Assembly (NCBI RefSeq): GCF_963678635.1
Contig: NC_087062.1
Coordinates: 78,555,200-78,619,199, forward strand
Source: Symsagittifera roscoffensis
Lineage: Eukaryota > Xenacoelomorpha > Acoela > Convolutidae
Reading direction: 5' to 3'
Length of the DNA stretch: 64,000 nt
Shown here one piece after another: positions 11,091-21,902 of this stretch (positions are counted from its first letter, which is position 1; the number at the start of each line of letters is the position of its first letter). The translations under genes were made by a program, and so were the position numbers. The notes below the pieces were generated by a model, which made no database searches, was not told the DNA's origin, and saw only the letters and a list, made by a program, of their open reading frames with translations.

Positions 11091-11498
11091 TGAGTTATGA
11101 CCGATGTGGTTAACTCATAGAGTAATTTCGGATAGGGTACACCGTCTGCTCGTCACGCTATCTTATTTTCGGCCGGATAGATTCGTGCAACTTCTTAGTC
11201 TAATACCGATCCTAATCTTACTCTTATACTTTCTAGTCTCAGGGTGTTTAACTAGTCTCTGCTAGGCTCAATAGATCTTGGGTATACTGGTTCGGTGCGG
11301 CTGCTGAAGTTCTCTTGGAGAGGCAACTAGTTTCTAAGTTAAATTCAAATCTCTCTGGTGCTGAAATTACAAGTAATTTCAGCACTTACATAAATGGGTT
11401 GTTAGTTAGATGGATCATGATTGTTTAAGATTAAATACTTTACAGTGGTAAAATATCTAATTTATCCAATCATAAAATATAGTTTAAATCAGGTTCCA
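11091..11498 (-). repeat. 5' LTR of gypsy copy 1 (408 bp)
   Basis: The segment begins TG and ends CA on both strands (minus: TGGAACCT...CATAACTCA). Its outer edge is fixed by copy 2, which ends at the same ...AGGTTCCA at 17320 before unrelated LINE sequence. Its inner edge is placed at 11091 because a TGG-initiated primer-binding-like sequence follows two bases inside. It carries a perfect 13-bp inverted repeat at 11358-11385. The partner LTR is not in the window, so the inner edge is inferred. Confidence 0.7.
11358..11385. repeat. Perfect 13-bp inverted repeat in LTR
   Basis: GTGCTGAAATTAC, two bases (AA), then its exact reverse complement. The same is found at 17178-17205 in copy 2. It could be a protein-binding palindrome or a hairpin. 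Confidence 0.85.
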
Positions 11499-11501
11499 CC
11501 C

Positions 11502-13184
11502 ATCCGGGTTTTACAGAGTTTTTTAGAATTATCTTTCTGCAATTCAAAGTATGGATGATGGACGTTGGTATTTTGCGAACGTCGTACTCTTGTCCGGTTT
11601 CTCTTGTTAGAGAAGTTCCAGGACGCTGGAGTTAGGATATTTTCCTTATCGTGGTTTCAGGTGTTTCCGCTGTTGGTTATAAATTGGATAAAATTTTGAA
11701 AAGAATGGTGGTTGTTTATTTAATCTTTGAAAAAATGTTAGAGCTGTATTTTTTGTTTTTGTATACTTATCTTTGATTAGTTTTTACTATTCAAGATGTT
11801 TATTGTTGGTATATATTTCGAGATAAATGGTATGCCAATGATATTGTGTTTAATATCAGTGATATGGAATATTTGTTTAAATGGCTTGTTTAGAATTTTA
11901 TTTTGCTCCATCGTTATTGTGGGGAGTAGGAATAATTGAACTTTTCCATAATTTACTAATGCTGATCCTTGTGCTGTTGCTAGTTTACTAGAGGTTGCAA
12001 GAGGCGTTAATTTTGGGTGTAATGTTTTGATTTCATTCCATGTGGGAATGTTAATTATGTTTGATTCTGCTCCTGAATCAATTAAAAAATCAATTTTAAG
12101 ATCTGGTGGTTGAAATTCTCTGTTTCTTGGACTTTCTAAAAGAAATGGTATTGTCCAAATTTTTTCTTTGGGTTGTTCTTTTTGTACATTTTGGTAGATG
12201 TGATTTGTATTTAAGCATTTCGTTTTGTCATTTTCATTGGGTTTATTTACGGTGTTGGTTTTGTTTACTTCTTGTGCAGTTTGTGTAGTATTGATGGGTT
12301 CAATATAATAATTGTGAACAAGTTCCAATTGATTTTCATATATATCCGGGTTTTACAGAGTTTTTTAGAATTATTTTTCAGCAATTCAAAGGATGGATGA
12401 TGGACGTTGGTATTTTGCGAACGTCGTACTCTTGTCCGGTTTCTCTTGTTAGAGAAGTTCCAGGACGCTGGAGTTAGGATATTTTCCTTATCGTGGTTTC
12501 AGGTGTTTCCGTTGTTGGTTATAAATTGGATAAAATTTTGAAAAGAATGGTGGTTGTTTATTTAACCTTTGAAAAAATGTTAGAGCTGTATTTTTTGTTT
12601 TTGTATACTTATTTTTGATTAGTTTTTACTATTCAAGATGTTGATTGTTGGTATATATTTCGAGATAAATGGTATGCCAATGATATTGTGTTTAATATCA
12701 GTGATATGGAATATTTGTTTAAATGGCTTGTTTAGAATTTTATTTTGCTCCATCGTTCTTGTGGGGAGAAGGAAAAATTGAACTTTTCCATAATTTACTA
12801 ATGTTGATCCTTGTGCTGTTGCTAGTTTACTAGAGGTTGCAAGAGGCGTTAATTTTGGGTGTAATGTTTTAATTTCATTCCATGTGGGAATGTTAGTTAT
12901 GTTTGATTCTGCTCCTGAATCAATTAAAAATCAATTTCAAGATCTGGTGGTTGAAATTCTTTGTTTCTTGGACTTTCTAAAAGAAATGGTATTGTCCAAA
13001 TTTTTTCTTTGGGTTGTTCTTTTTGTACATTTTGGTAGATGTGATTTGTATTTAAGCATTTTGTTTTGTCATTTTCATTGGGTTTATTTACGGTGTTGGT
13101 TTTGTTTACTTCTTGTGCAGTTTGTGTAGTATTGATGGGTTCAATATAATAATTGTGAACAAGTTCCAATTGATTTTCATATAT
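11502..13184. repeat. 842-bp tandem duplication in gypsy copy 2
   Basis: Units 11502-12343 and 12344-13184 are nearly identical, each starting ATCCGGGTTTTACAGAG and ending in the protease region. The first 155 bp of each unit has no counterpart in copy 1; the homology to copy 1 begins at TGGTTTCAGGTGTT. Confidence 0.9.
11777..12328 (-). pseudogene. pro: Protease, copy 2, outer tandem unit
   Basis: The best-preserved protease of the three: 183 codons with FLIDSGAESNIINIPTW, AQGSALVNYGKVQ and NIIGIPFISKYIP, ending at the shared TAA (11777-11779). It is open where copy 1 has a TAG after GKVQ. The N-terminus is cut by the duplication junction at about 12343. Confidence 0.75.
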
Positions 13185-13244
13185 ATGTGATGTAAAAGGT
13201 TGTTCATATATAATAGGTTCGTAGTCGTTTTCGACTGCTATCAT
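12619..13244 (-). pseudogene. pro: Protease, copy 2, inner tandem unit
   Basis: The inner copy of the protease in the 842-bp duplication. It reads from the gag junction to ...PPDLEIDF and then loses one A near 12928 (five A where copy 1 has six), so the DSG site is out of frame. The downstream TAA at 12619-12621 matches the shared protease stop. Confidence 0.7.
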
Positions 13245-13306
13245 ATTTATGGAGATAGTGTTTTCTGTATCACTTTCTGTGTCTGATGATCCACAGTTTA
13301 TTTGAT

Positions 13307-16300
13307 TTAGTTGTAGTTCGTTATTTCCTGTGTCATCAATACCTGGGGGGTCTGATGTTGTTTCTTCATTTGATTGTACTTGATTAATATGTCTTTGATG
13401 TTTGGGTGTACTACTTCTGTAGCGATGTTTAGAATTATTATAATGGTTATTATTTCTATGTGGTGATTGAGAATAATTTCTGTATCGACTATTATAACTT
13501 GAATTTCGATTTTGTGAATTAATTCGTGATCTGTTTTGATATAATTCTGATTTCGATTGTTTGAATAACTTCTATTTCGATTATTTGAATAGTTTCTATT
13601 TTTGTTATATGATGAGTTTCGTGATTGATTGTTTGGATAGTATTTATTTCTTGTGTTTGATTGGGAATTGGATATAGAAACAAGTTGTGTTGTGTTTGAA
13701 TTTGATCTCGAGTAGTTATTTCGACTATTTGGTCGATTATAATGATTTTGTGAAGAATTCTGTGTATTTCTTCGTTCTGGTGATCTTCCTCTATAACTTG
13801 AGTTATATGGTGATTGATTCCTTGTGTAATTAGTATTGTTCGGAAGTGGTTTTCCTGAACTGTTGTTGCTATATACATTTTTGTTTGGTAGATTTTGATC
13901 TTTCTTCATGTATTGATAGAATGATTTATTTGGTTCTTTATACTTTTGAGGTTTGTTCTGGTTATCTTGTTGTTTTTGTCTACATTCAGAAATACTATGT
14001 CCGTATCATCGGCAATAATTACACCATTTTTTGAAAGATGGTTTGCTTTTAAACTTTGGGTGTTTTTCATAAATATTTAATATTTCAGTGATTTTTTCAA
14101 CTAGGTCTGTATCTGATTCCTGTATGTTATTGATATTTGTAGTGTTAGTTTCGATTCGATTAACATACTGTAGTTTTAGATTTTCTGTTTCTTCAAGTTT
14201 CATTGTGATTTCCGCTTGCTCTAGTTTGTGTACTAGTTTTCGAAAATCTAAATCGGGCTCTCGAATTGAGGAAGGATGAGATGCTCTCTTTTTTATTGCT
14301 ATTTTCCTTAATTGAGGTGTTAAGGTCATCATTAAAATTTCTGTCATTTTTGTGTTTTTATAGTCATGTGTATTTAATGAATATGCTTTTCGAACTATTG
14401 TTTCGATACGTACTGCTAATTGTTTGATGGTTTCATTTGGTAATCTGCGAATTTCATTACATAAAACTCATTGGTGTTGTTTATTTCTTTCGGAGTCAAA
14501 CATTTTTGAAAATTCTTGTGTAAATCTTTTCCAATTTGATTTTGCTTTCAATAGGTAATACTGAAAACCATTTTTGGGCTGCGCCATCTAAGGTTGTTTG
14601 TATCAACGCTGTGCGTCGATGTATCCAATTTTGATGTAGTGGTGTATTAATTGGTTCAGGTCCTATATTTAAAATTAAATTTGCTGTTACTGCATTTAAA
14701 TAATCTTCTACAGAATATTCAGGGTCTGTTCCTGTGAATACCATTAGTGGTTTATTTGATGTTATTGATGATCCACCCATAAGGTATGGATTCATTGTTA
14801 TCTGTAGTGATTCTGCGGCATTTGGCATTTGTGAAAAATTTGAAAGCTGATTTTTTGTTATTTCGTGTTGTTGAAGGTAATATGGGAGTGGTATTTCATT
14901 TCGCATTTGCGTTGGTTGATACGAGTGCATAGTCATTGGGTTTTGTGGTTGAATTGGTTGAAAAGATTGTGTATTAGTTGGGTTTTGCATTTGTATTGGT
15001 TGTTGATTTTGTGTATCTGTTGGATTCGGAGAAAAAATTCTATTATATGTATAAGGTTTTTGCGCTCCTTGTCCGCGATATTCTTGGGTATACAGTGCAA
15101 AAATATCTGGTTGTAAATAATCATCATCAGATGATAAGTAATCCGTATGATGAGGTGCTTGCTTTTTATTTTTATTTTGTTGAAAGAATGGGTAATTTTC
15201 ACTACGATCCTGTGGAGGATGTGAATTAGTTCGAAAATTTACTGAGTTGGTTGTTGTCATTGGGTTATGCCAATATTGAGAACTTACATGATTATTATTA
15301 GTTTTTCGTGGGGGATAGTTTGTTTTTGACGAATGTGCGTAATTATAGTTGTGTTCTGCAAAAGTGTTTCTTGTGAACGTTCTTCGTGTTTTTGACGGTA
15401 CTGTCATTGGTCTATACGTTTGATAATCCATATATGAATATTTTGGAGCAACCGAAGGTTTAACGGTTGATTGTAAGGTTACTTGTGCCAGTGAAGTATT
15501 TATATTTCTTGGTGTTGTTAAATTTGGGTGTATTGGTGAAATATTTTGTTGTGTAGTTGTTGTTGTTTGGACGATTTCTTCATTTATGAAGTGTGATAGT
15601 GTTTGAATATCTTGTTGTGTAAAATTTCTAGTTCCATTATGGTTTTCATTGTGTATGACGGTCGAATTTAAACTGTTATTTCGCGTATCAGGTAAAAATG
15701 TATTGTAGTTTAATGGTGTTGCATCAATGGTTAATGGTATTACTTTTACATAATCTCTGTGATAAGATATTGTACTTATTGCCTGACTTTAGATAGCTTG
15801 TGGGATATTTATAAATGTAGGATGAGACCATTCAGGGTCCCAAACGTAGTCTGATTGTTCTGTAAGGGCAGTGTCATCATTTGGATTTTGAGGTCTGAAA
15901 TTTTTTCTTGCTTGTGAAATTAAGTCTAGATTATGTGTGAAATAATCTATTATAAACCATGCCAAAGTTTTTTGTAAATCATGCTTAGTTTGTTGTGAAA
16001 CATCATCTTTAGTGAAATTTGCTCTAATTATATGTAGAAAAGTTGAAAATAAGGTGATTTCTTGTCGTACTTTTGTATGTTTGGATGTTTCAGTTGGTGA
16101 GATACTTTGAAATTCTGTTTTTTTCTAATATTGAAATATAGCTATATATTATTGCAAAAACTTCGTTAGTAAATATGGAGTTTGCTCTTTGTGAGTTATG
16201 ATATTGTATGCTTTTAATATATTCTAAGAATACTTTTGAAAATTCTAATTCAAGATCGTCTGTTTGAATTACATATTTGCGGTGATTCGGATTTGGTGTG

Positions 16301-16554
16301 CTGAATTCTATGGTGTAGATTCCGTATTGTTGTGTTAAATTACATATATCTTTCAGATAATGTTCAATAATTTGTCTTTTAATTTTTACATCTGGGAATT
16401 CTGCTTTGCATGGGCTGATTCCGGGTTCAAACTAATTTAGGAGTAAATTCTTGCAAAAGTCATGCTGCCCTCTATTATCGGGTGCATCTATGAGGAAGGG
16501 GTAAACCTCTTCGTCATCTGGACTTTCGTCACTTTGAGTGTGGCTGTGGCTCAT
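13307..16554 (-). pseudogene. gag: gag, copy 2
   Basis: The same domain order as copy 1. Damage here: a TAG near 16433, an extra T near 16126, a TAA near 15793, a frame break near 14545 (copy 1 reads ...PIEIKSNWKRF through it), the shared TGA in the zinc knuckle (14006-14008), and a deletion of about 80 bp at 13545 in the basic domain that shifts the frame. Intact where copy 1 is broken: the linker-capsid junction near 15165 (open frame 15431-14496) and the capsid-knuckle junction near 14210 (open frame 14347-14006). At 13370 the gag frame passes without a stop into the protease frame (...SNEETTSDPPGIDDTG...). Confidence 0.8.
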
Positions 16555-16992
16555 TTTTTCGTTTAATGACTGTTAATATATAACTATCGATGTGTCTAAT
16601 TGGTTGATTCCAATTATACAAGTGTACTGGTTTGTGTTTATATTGGTTTTTTATTCTTCTTTTTCCTCTTTTTGATGAATTTGAAGTTGTTTCTGAGTCG
16701 GAAAAAAATAATTGATCGTGAATGGGACAATTCTTATCAATCGATTCTTTTAATTTATAGAGTTCATCTAAATTGCTGGCTTCTGATTCTGAAAATGCGT
16801 TTCTTTTTTTTGAAAATCTTTTTCGTGTGATTTGTCTTTGTTTGTTTATTATTTTTCTTTTTATTGTTAGTCGTTTTGTTCTGATATATCCAACTGTTTG
16901 TGTATGAGGTGTGATTACAAGATCGTATTTTTTGTTATCTATTTCACAGTTGTGTAAAACGATTGTTTGTTTATTTCCTAGATTTTTGAATG
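16529..16992 (-). pseudogene. Small basic ORF upstream of gag, copy 2
   Basis: The counterpart of 9375-9841. The internal frame is intact for about 150 codons and ends at TGA 16529-16531, overlapping the gag start (ATG at 16552-16554) by 26 nt in another frame. The initiator is lost: ATTTCATTC stands where copy 1 has ATGTCATTC. No domain recognised. Confidence 0.5.
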
Positions 16993-17098
16993 AAATAAGG
17001 TTTAGGATGAAGGATGCAAAAAGTTGTTAGATGATTTCTACTTTCTTAAACTGTTAGTCCTTACGATTTTTTGGTTAGCTTAACCTGGGTCTATTTGT

Positions 17099-17320
17099 AG
17101 GGTATACTGGTTTATTGCGGCTGCTGAAGTTCTCTTGGAGAGGCAACTAATTTCTAAGTTAAATTCAAATCTCTCTGGTGCTGAAATTACAAGTAATTTC
17201 AGCACTTACAAATAAGTGGGTTGTTAGTTAGATGGATCATGATTGGTTAATATTAAATACTTTACAGTGGTAAAATATCTAATTTATCCAATCATAAAAT
17301 GTAGTTTTGTTCAGGTTCCA
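17099..17320 (-). repeat. Partial LTR of gypsy copy 2
   Basis: This aligns by eye almost base for base with 11279-11498, including the 13-bp inverted repeat (17178-17205) and the terminal AGGTTCCA. Sequence to the right is a LINE RT fragment, so 17320 is the true element end. Confidence 0.85.
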
Positions 17321-18079
17321 AAATCAACCATTAAACGCAAACAAAGGAAACCCCCATCCAATTGATATTCACCGGTGTAACCGCTTTTTTGTACAGAGTG
17401 AATATAAGGTTCTGTAGTCTCAAGGTATCAAACGCTTTTGAATAGTCAAAAAGGGCCATAACTATGCGCTTTCGGTTTCTGCCTGGAAGCCATTGTCTAA
17501 TACCGCGATGTACACCAGTCGCGTACCGATCATTTCTTTCCATGGCCTTTACAATGCAAAAAGTAAGGCTTATGGGGCCGTATGAGCTAAATTCCGCCGC
17601 TGGTTTCCTGGCTTTCAACAAGAGTTTTATTACTGCTTTTCTCCATTTTGTGGGCAGTTTGCCTCCCTCTACAAAAATTTAACACAAAGAAGCAGTTCTT
17701 CCATAGTTGCTGGACCAAAGAAGCTGATCGGCTGCACCGTTTGCCAGCATGCTGTGAATTGCTTTTTCCAATTCACGGTGGCTAAACTTCTGTTTTTGGC
17801 GTCCTTGAAGATATAATTGTTTTTGCAGGGAGATTTAATTGTCTCTCCTTGTTGAATGTTAGCCTGCTTTGGCGTGAGTGAAAGACCATAAAGGCGTCTC
17901 TTTGCTTTATGTTACTATGGAGGACTCGTTGAAAGACAATGATGGTTTTGTTATGGCATGGAAGGCTTACCAAAGTTTAGTCGTGTCCGAGCTTAATTCA
18001 GTTTCCGCGATGAAACTTACCCAGCTCTTTTCCCTTTCTTCCGATGTAGCCGTTCTTACACGATCTTACATTCGATCAA
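17321..18079 (-). mobile_element. LINE (non-LTR) reverse-transcriptase fragment
   Basis: Minus-strand frames read FSHRELEKAIHSML (17795-17750), then a LPTKWRKAVIKLLLKA block, PISLTFCIVKAMER (RT block 1) and VMALFDYSKAFDT (the block with the first catalytic Asp). These are typical of Jockey/I/CR1-like LINEs. Frames are broken by a stop near 17681 and indels. The left side is cut by the insertion of gypsy copy 2 and the right side runs into the assembly gap; a short upstream frame at 17782-17973 probably belongs to it. Confidence 0.8.
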
Positions 18080-18279
18080 NNNNNNNNNNNNNNNNNNNNN
18101 NNNNNNNNNNNNNNNNNNNNNNNNNNNNNNNNNNNNNNNNNNNNNNNNNNNNNNNNNNNNNNNNNNNNNNNNNNNNNNNNNNNNNNNNNNNNNNNNNNNN
18201 NNNNNNNNNNNNNNNNNNNNNNNNNNNNNNNNNNNNNNNNNNNNNNNNNNNNNNNNNNNNNNNNNNNNNNNNNNNNNNN
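18080..18279. other. Assembly gap, 200 N
   Basis: A run of exactly 200 N, so a scaffolding gap of nominal size. Sequence on the two sides belongs to different repeats. Confidence 1.
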
Positions 18280-18556
18280 CAAAATTTTTGAAAAACAGGC
18301 CAGAAAGGCATTTTTTAGCACTTTTTGGAAAATGTTGATCAAAAAATCGCGTTTTTTTGGCGCGCGCTGCCCACTCAAAATTAGTATTTATGGGCGCCAA
18401 AGGCGCCCTTAGAAAAATTTCAGGGTCAGTCGGCCAAAAATCTATTTCTTAAAAATGTACCAAAGGGGGGGTCCTTTGGGTTGGCAGAGGGTCGAATGCC
18501 TGAGAGAGAAAGGGAGCGTAAGCCCCCCCCCCCCCCGCCTCCCCTCCTAAATCCGC
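18280..18556. mobile_element. TIR element family A, partial copy
   Basis: The right part of the repeat also found at 21903-22481 and 52745-53100. Shared landmarks are GGCGCGCGCT, TGGGCGCCAAAGGCGCC, the TCGGCCAAAA stretch, a C-rich tract and the end AAATCCGCCCCTGT. That end is the inverse of the other copies' start ACAGGGGCGGATCT, so the family has terminal inverted repeats. No coding capacity; a non-autonomous DNA transposon. The left end lies in the gap. Confidence 0.7.
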
Positions 18557-18602
18557 CCCTGTATATACATATATATTTCAAAATTTAGATACTTAACATT
18601 AA

Positions 18603-18774
18603 TTACATAAAATAACTGTAGTAAAGCAAACACCTCTGCTGACTCCTTCTGGCGCTAATCACTTCTTTGTGAAAAAGAATGCTAATTTTCTCACGATTAT
18701 GAAAAACAATGAAATAATCATTATGAGGCCAAACTGTGCACTGGATGGGCGCATAATTTGGTGTGTGTATGTCA
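18603..18774 (-). CDS. Candidate host-gene exon, unidentified (downstream exon)
   Basis: After an acceptor-like ...GGATTCTAG at 18775-18776 the frame reads DIHTPNYAPIQCTVWPHNDY, then ISILFHKEVISARRSQQRCL, to TAA at 18603-18605. The composition is globular and unlike the AT-driven noise around it. A GTAATT just before the stop could instead be a donor. If spliced to the donor at 18855-18860 the phases agree (two bases plus one). I do not recognise the family; the repeat-like context leaves room for doubt. Confidence 0.4.
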
Positions 18775-18860
18775 CTAGAATCCAGAGACAAATCTTTAAG
18801 GATGAAGAACTAAAAAATAAAGAAAGATTAAAATAGCAGTGTTTTCCGGAATCTACTTAC

Positions 18861-18950
18861 AGCAATTCAAAAAATAACAATTTGGCCTCGTCATGTTGAG
18901 TCCAATTTAAAATAACTTGGCGGGCAAGAACATCTAGGGACTTCTTTCGA
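18861..18950 (-). CDS. Candidate host-gene exon, unidentified (upstream exon)
   Basis: The minus frame TGRKKSLDVLARQVILNW, then TQHDEAKLLFFEL, ends at a consensus donor GTAAGT (18855-18860). The start is uncertain: the frame is closed by a TGA at about 18955 and no clear pyrimidine-rich acceptor precedes it. It joins in phase to 18774 with an 86-base intron. Product unknown. Confidence 0.38.
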
Positions 18951-20409
18951 CCAGTTTCATGGTTGCTTCACGGTGAACCTTGGATTACCTTTAGATAATC
19001 TTTCAAACCCTCAAACACACAATTGGAATAACACTTGAGAAAATTGATAACACAAGACATCGCAAAACTCCGGAGAGAACTGTGTTGTGTGTTAATTCGT
19101 TAGTTTTCACTAGAAATTTGATCTGAGGTAAATGCCGGGTTGAACCAGTCTGGTTGATTATATCATTAATTTACATTGTTGAAAATAATGAGTTGCTATT
19201 GGAATAAGAAGATGAAGATCGAGCGCGTGTAGATGATGCGAGCGCAACGACGCAGCAAATAAACGTACGAATCGAAATAACTAAATTTTCTGACCCATCA
19301 AGAATTTCAGCCGAACAAAACGCGAGCTTTTTGTAAAAGGAGTATTTTAGTTACTTATATTGCACCCCATATTTTACTGACTCAACAAAGAAGGCTGAGA
19401 AGAGTCAAAGGGCGGGCAATGCTGTGAGACATTTGATCGGCAAATTTACTTGATCAGCAAACATTTCGGGGTTGTAGATGATATCGTTTGTTATTGACGG
19501 CGTAGCATGGTGTGAAGGGGAAGAGATATGGGGGAAAGTGGGCGAGGCAAGATACGTCGCACCATGAGGAAAAATCCCCAAAATCTACACAGTGGGTTTT
19601 AAATTGGTCAACCATAACTATTGTAGTTGAATAGTACTAAAAGACGATCAATTCCAAAAATTTTAGTAGGCCGGAACTGAGTGTGGCGCCGTCCTCCTGT
19701 AAATTTTCCATACACACCTTATAGACTACAAGAATTTAAACTTATGCGTTCAAAACTCCGACCGAAAGTGGTAAATTCGAAGAAAAAACAGCCAATCATC
19801 CAGCTTTTAACCTTACGTTACATTAAATGTTAAGCATGTTATATCGATTATCACGTTTTTTTTTGGAGGCAAGTAAGGTTGCGTTACTACGACAACATGG
19901 CGTATAATTTAAGTCACAGGACTAAATTAAAACGCTGTATTTAGACACCCTCTCAAATATTTATCTACCAACACTGAAACTTGACCTGGTTACCATTTTA
20001 CTTGATAAGCAAAAACAGGCAAAAGTAGTTCCTTGTTTTCTTAACCACAAGTTTTCAAACACCAAATTGTCATTTGTTGGGTGAAATACTATAAATGGCA
20101 AACACAAAAGTCGTAAAATTAGAGTTCATCTGAAACTTCTAACTGCTGTTCCGCTGAACGAGTAGAAAAGCCTGCTATGTTCAAAGATAAAAAGTCAACC
20201 TTTCCATAATTGAGCAATTACAATCAGAGCGTTGATTGTTGAAAATGGAAAATTCGCATTATTCTCTGACAAAATTGAAAACACCAAAGCAAAGCTATTT
20301 TTTGTCTTCGTAGTTGGATGAACACTTTTAAAATATCATGTAATACCAGGAACAAAAATGTGAATCTGACAATTTCACAAAAAAAACCCGGGTTGACGTC
20401 CATAAAAGA
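18951..20409. other. Intergenic, no gene seen
   Basis: I see no convincing exon or element. AT-rich, with short ORFs that look like chance. Confidence 0.5.
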
Positions 20410-21510
20410 AAAATGCTTATCATACAATTTCATATATGGCGACTATGGAAAAAATGCTTGACATACAATTTTCATACGAAATTTAAAAACTGTATGAAAA
20501 GTTTTTAGAGAAATACTTCTGTTCTATTTCCATCTTTTGAATCTTTCTGCTCAATAAAAACATGATTTTAATTTTGGTCAATAAAGTGCTCATCATAATA
20601 TTTTCATATATGAAAATTGTATGATAAGCATTTTGCCATAGAAAAAATAAAATCTTCAAAATTAATTTAACGACATTTCTGGATGAATTTACATGAGTTT
20701 AAAAAAATTTCATTGAAAAAATGCATTTTGACTCTGAAAAACATGATTTTAATTTTGGTCAAAAAATGCTTATCATATAATTTTCATATCTAAAAATTGT
20801 ATGATATGCTTTTTTCATAAGCAAAAACACAGAGTTGAGGTAAAATAATTTTTATCCTTTTTTGGTTGCCAACTTGCTGTTGTGCTTAAATATAAATTTC
20901 TGCAAAAAAAAAAAAAATTTTGCATGGAAAATTTGACTTTTTGTGTTTAAAACGTAGTCCAGAATAAGTTTTCCACCCAAAAATCACAAAAAAGTGTTTT
21001 TTTTTGTAAACAACATTCTTTTTTTAAACTTCATTTGCTAAGATAAAAATAAATTTTTAAGAAAACAGGCCTTTTTTCTCAACTACCAAAATTTTCAAAC
21101 CAAAAATTACATATACAAAAAGTGATATTTTGGTATAGAATTTCATGTAAAAATTAATGTAGGTGACAAAAATCACCAAATGCAGTTTATCTGCATGGTA
21201 ACTGCCAGTTACTCTCTGGGTTTTCTTATGACAAAAAGTCCAGGGCTAGTGTTTTGGTTAAAACACAAAATTTCAAAACAAATATTTTTTGGTATTTTCA
21301 TTTATGGAAAAATGCTTATCATACAATTTCATAGTATGGAAAAAAATTCCTTTCATAATATTTCAGAGTATGGAAAAAATGCGTATCATGCAATTTTCAT
21401 AGTATTTTGTTTGGTCTATGAAATAGTATGATAAGCGTTTTTTTTCATAATATGAAATAGTATGATAAGCATTTTTTTCATAATATGAAATAGTATGATA
21501 AGCATTTTTT
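20410..21510. repeat. Iterated ATGCTTATCATACAATTTTC motif in both orientations
   Basis: The motif or its complement recurs at about 20413, 20453, 20585-20635, 20767-20815, 21311, 21379 and three times in tandem at 21420-21510 (period 33-34, core GAAATAGTATGATAAGC). At 20585-20635 and 20767-20815 it forms near-perfect palindromes around CATATATG-like centres. Confidence 0.7.
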
Positions 21511-21527
21511 GTCAACCCCGGAAGTTG

Positions 21528-21827
21528 GATCTTATTAACTATTCCCCCTTTTCGGACCTTGTTAACTATCCTCCCCCCCACCCCTATGCATGTACTATTT
21601 TTGACAACCATTTCTGTATAAAATATGCATTTCAAAATGTCAACAATTAAGTGGGTTTTCATTTTCGCGCGTTCGTATTTGTGTTACTCACTATTTATAT
21701 AATACACACGTAAAAAATTTTAAATAACATTTTCTGAAAATTGTTTTAAGCTATTGAAAATGTGGCTGCCAAAGTTGAATTTCTGAAAATCGAAATTGGG
21801 GGGGGGGGATAGTTAACAAGATCCAAA
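21528..21827. mobile_element. TIR element family B, copy 1
   Basis: The left end TTGGATCTTATTAACTATTC is mirrored by a right end whose complement reads TTGGATCTTGTTAACTATCC, followed by C-runs. About 300 bp, no coding capacity: MITE-like. Confidence 0.7.
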
Positions 21828-21902
21828 AATAAAGAAGAAAAGTTAGATAACCAAGATACTAAATTTGATATAGCTTAGCAGCTGCTGCAGATGATTATAA
21901 GC

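Larger units (their letters stand above)
1..11498 (-). mobile_element. Ty3/gypsy-type LTR retrotransposon, copy 1, 3' end beyond window
   Basis: Read on the minus strand this runs LTR (11091-11498), primer-binding site, leader, small basic ORF, gag, protease, RT, RNase H and integrase, then about 1 kb more before the window ends. No second LTR is visible, so the 3' end lies left of base 1. RNase H before integrase and the GPY/F-like integrase tail place it with Ty3/gypsy. The copy is dead: stops lie at about 9454, 7056, 5986, 5557 and 1749, and frames shift at about 8750, 8010, 6150, 4425 and 4285. Several of these are private to this copy, because copy 2 at 11502-17320 has the open version. 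Confidence 0.93.
11502..17320 (-). mobile_element. Gypsy retrotransposon copy 2, deleted
   Basis: The same family as 1-11498, same strand. The right edge at 17320 is the LTR end AGGTTCCA. Only about 222 bp of LTR remain (17099-17320); the deletion removed the rest of the LTR, the primer-binding site and most of the leader. Gag and protease follow, and then at about 11655 the homology to copy 1 stops shortly after the start of pol. The whole of RT, RNase H and integrase is replaced by a 155-bp segment of unknown origin. Its left boundary abuts the LTR of copy 1 at 11498. Confidence 0.88.

Noticed and set aside
10885-11100. Plus-strand 71-codon ORF in the LTR/leader
   Set aside because: Crosses the predicted primer-binding site and LTR edge; no domain, opposite strand to all element genes.
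18056-18400. ORFs across the assembly gap
   Set aside because: Most codons are N; artefacts.
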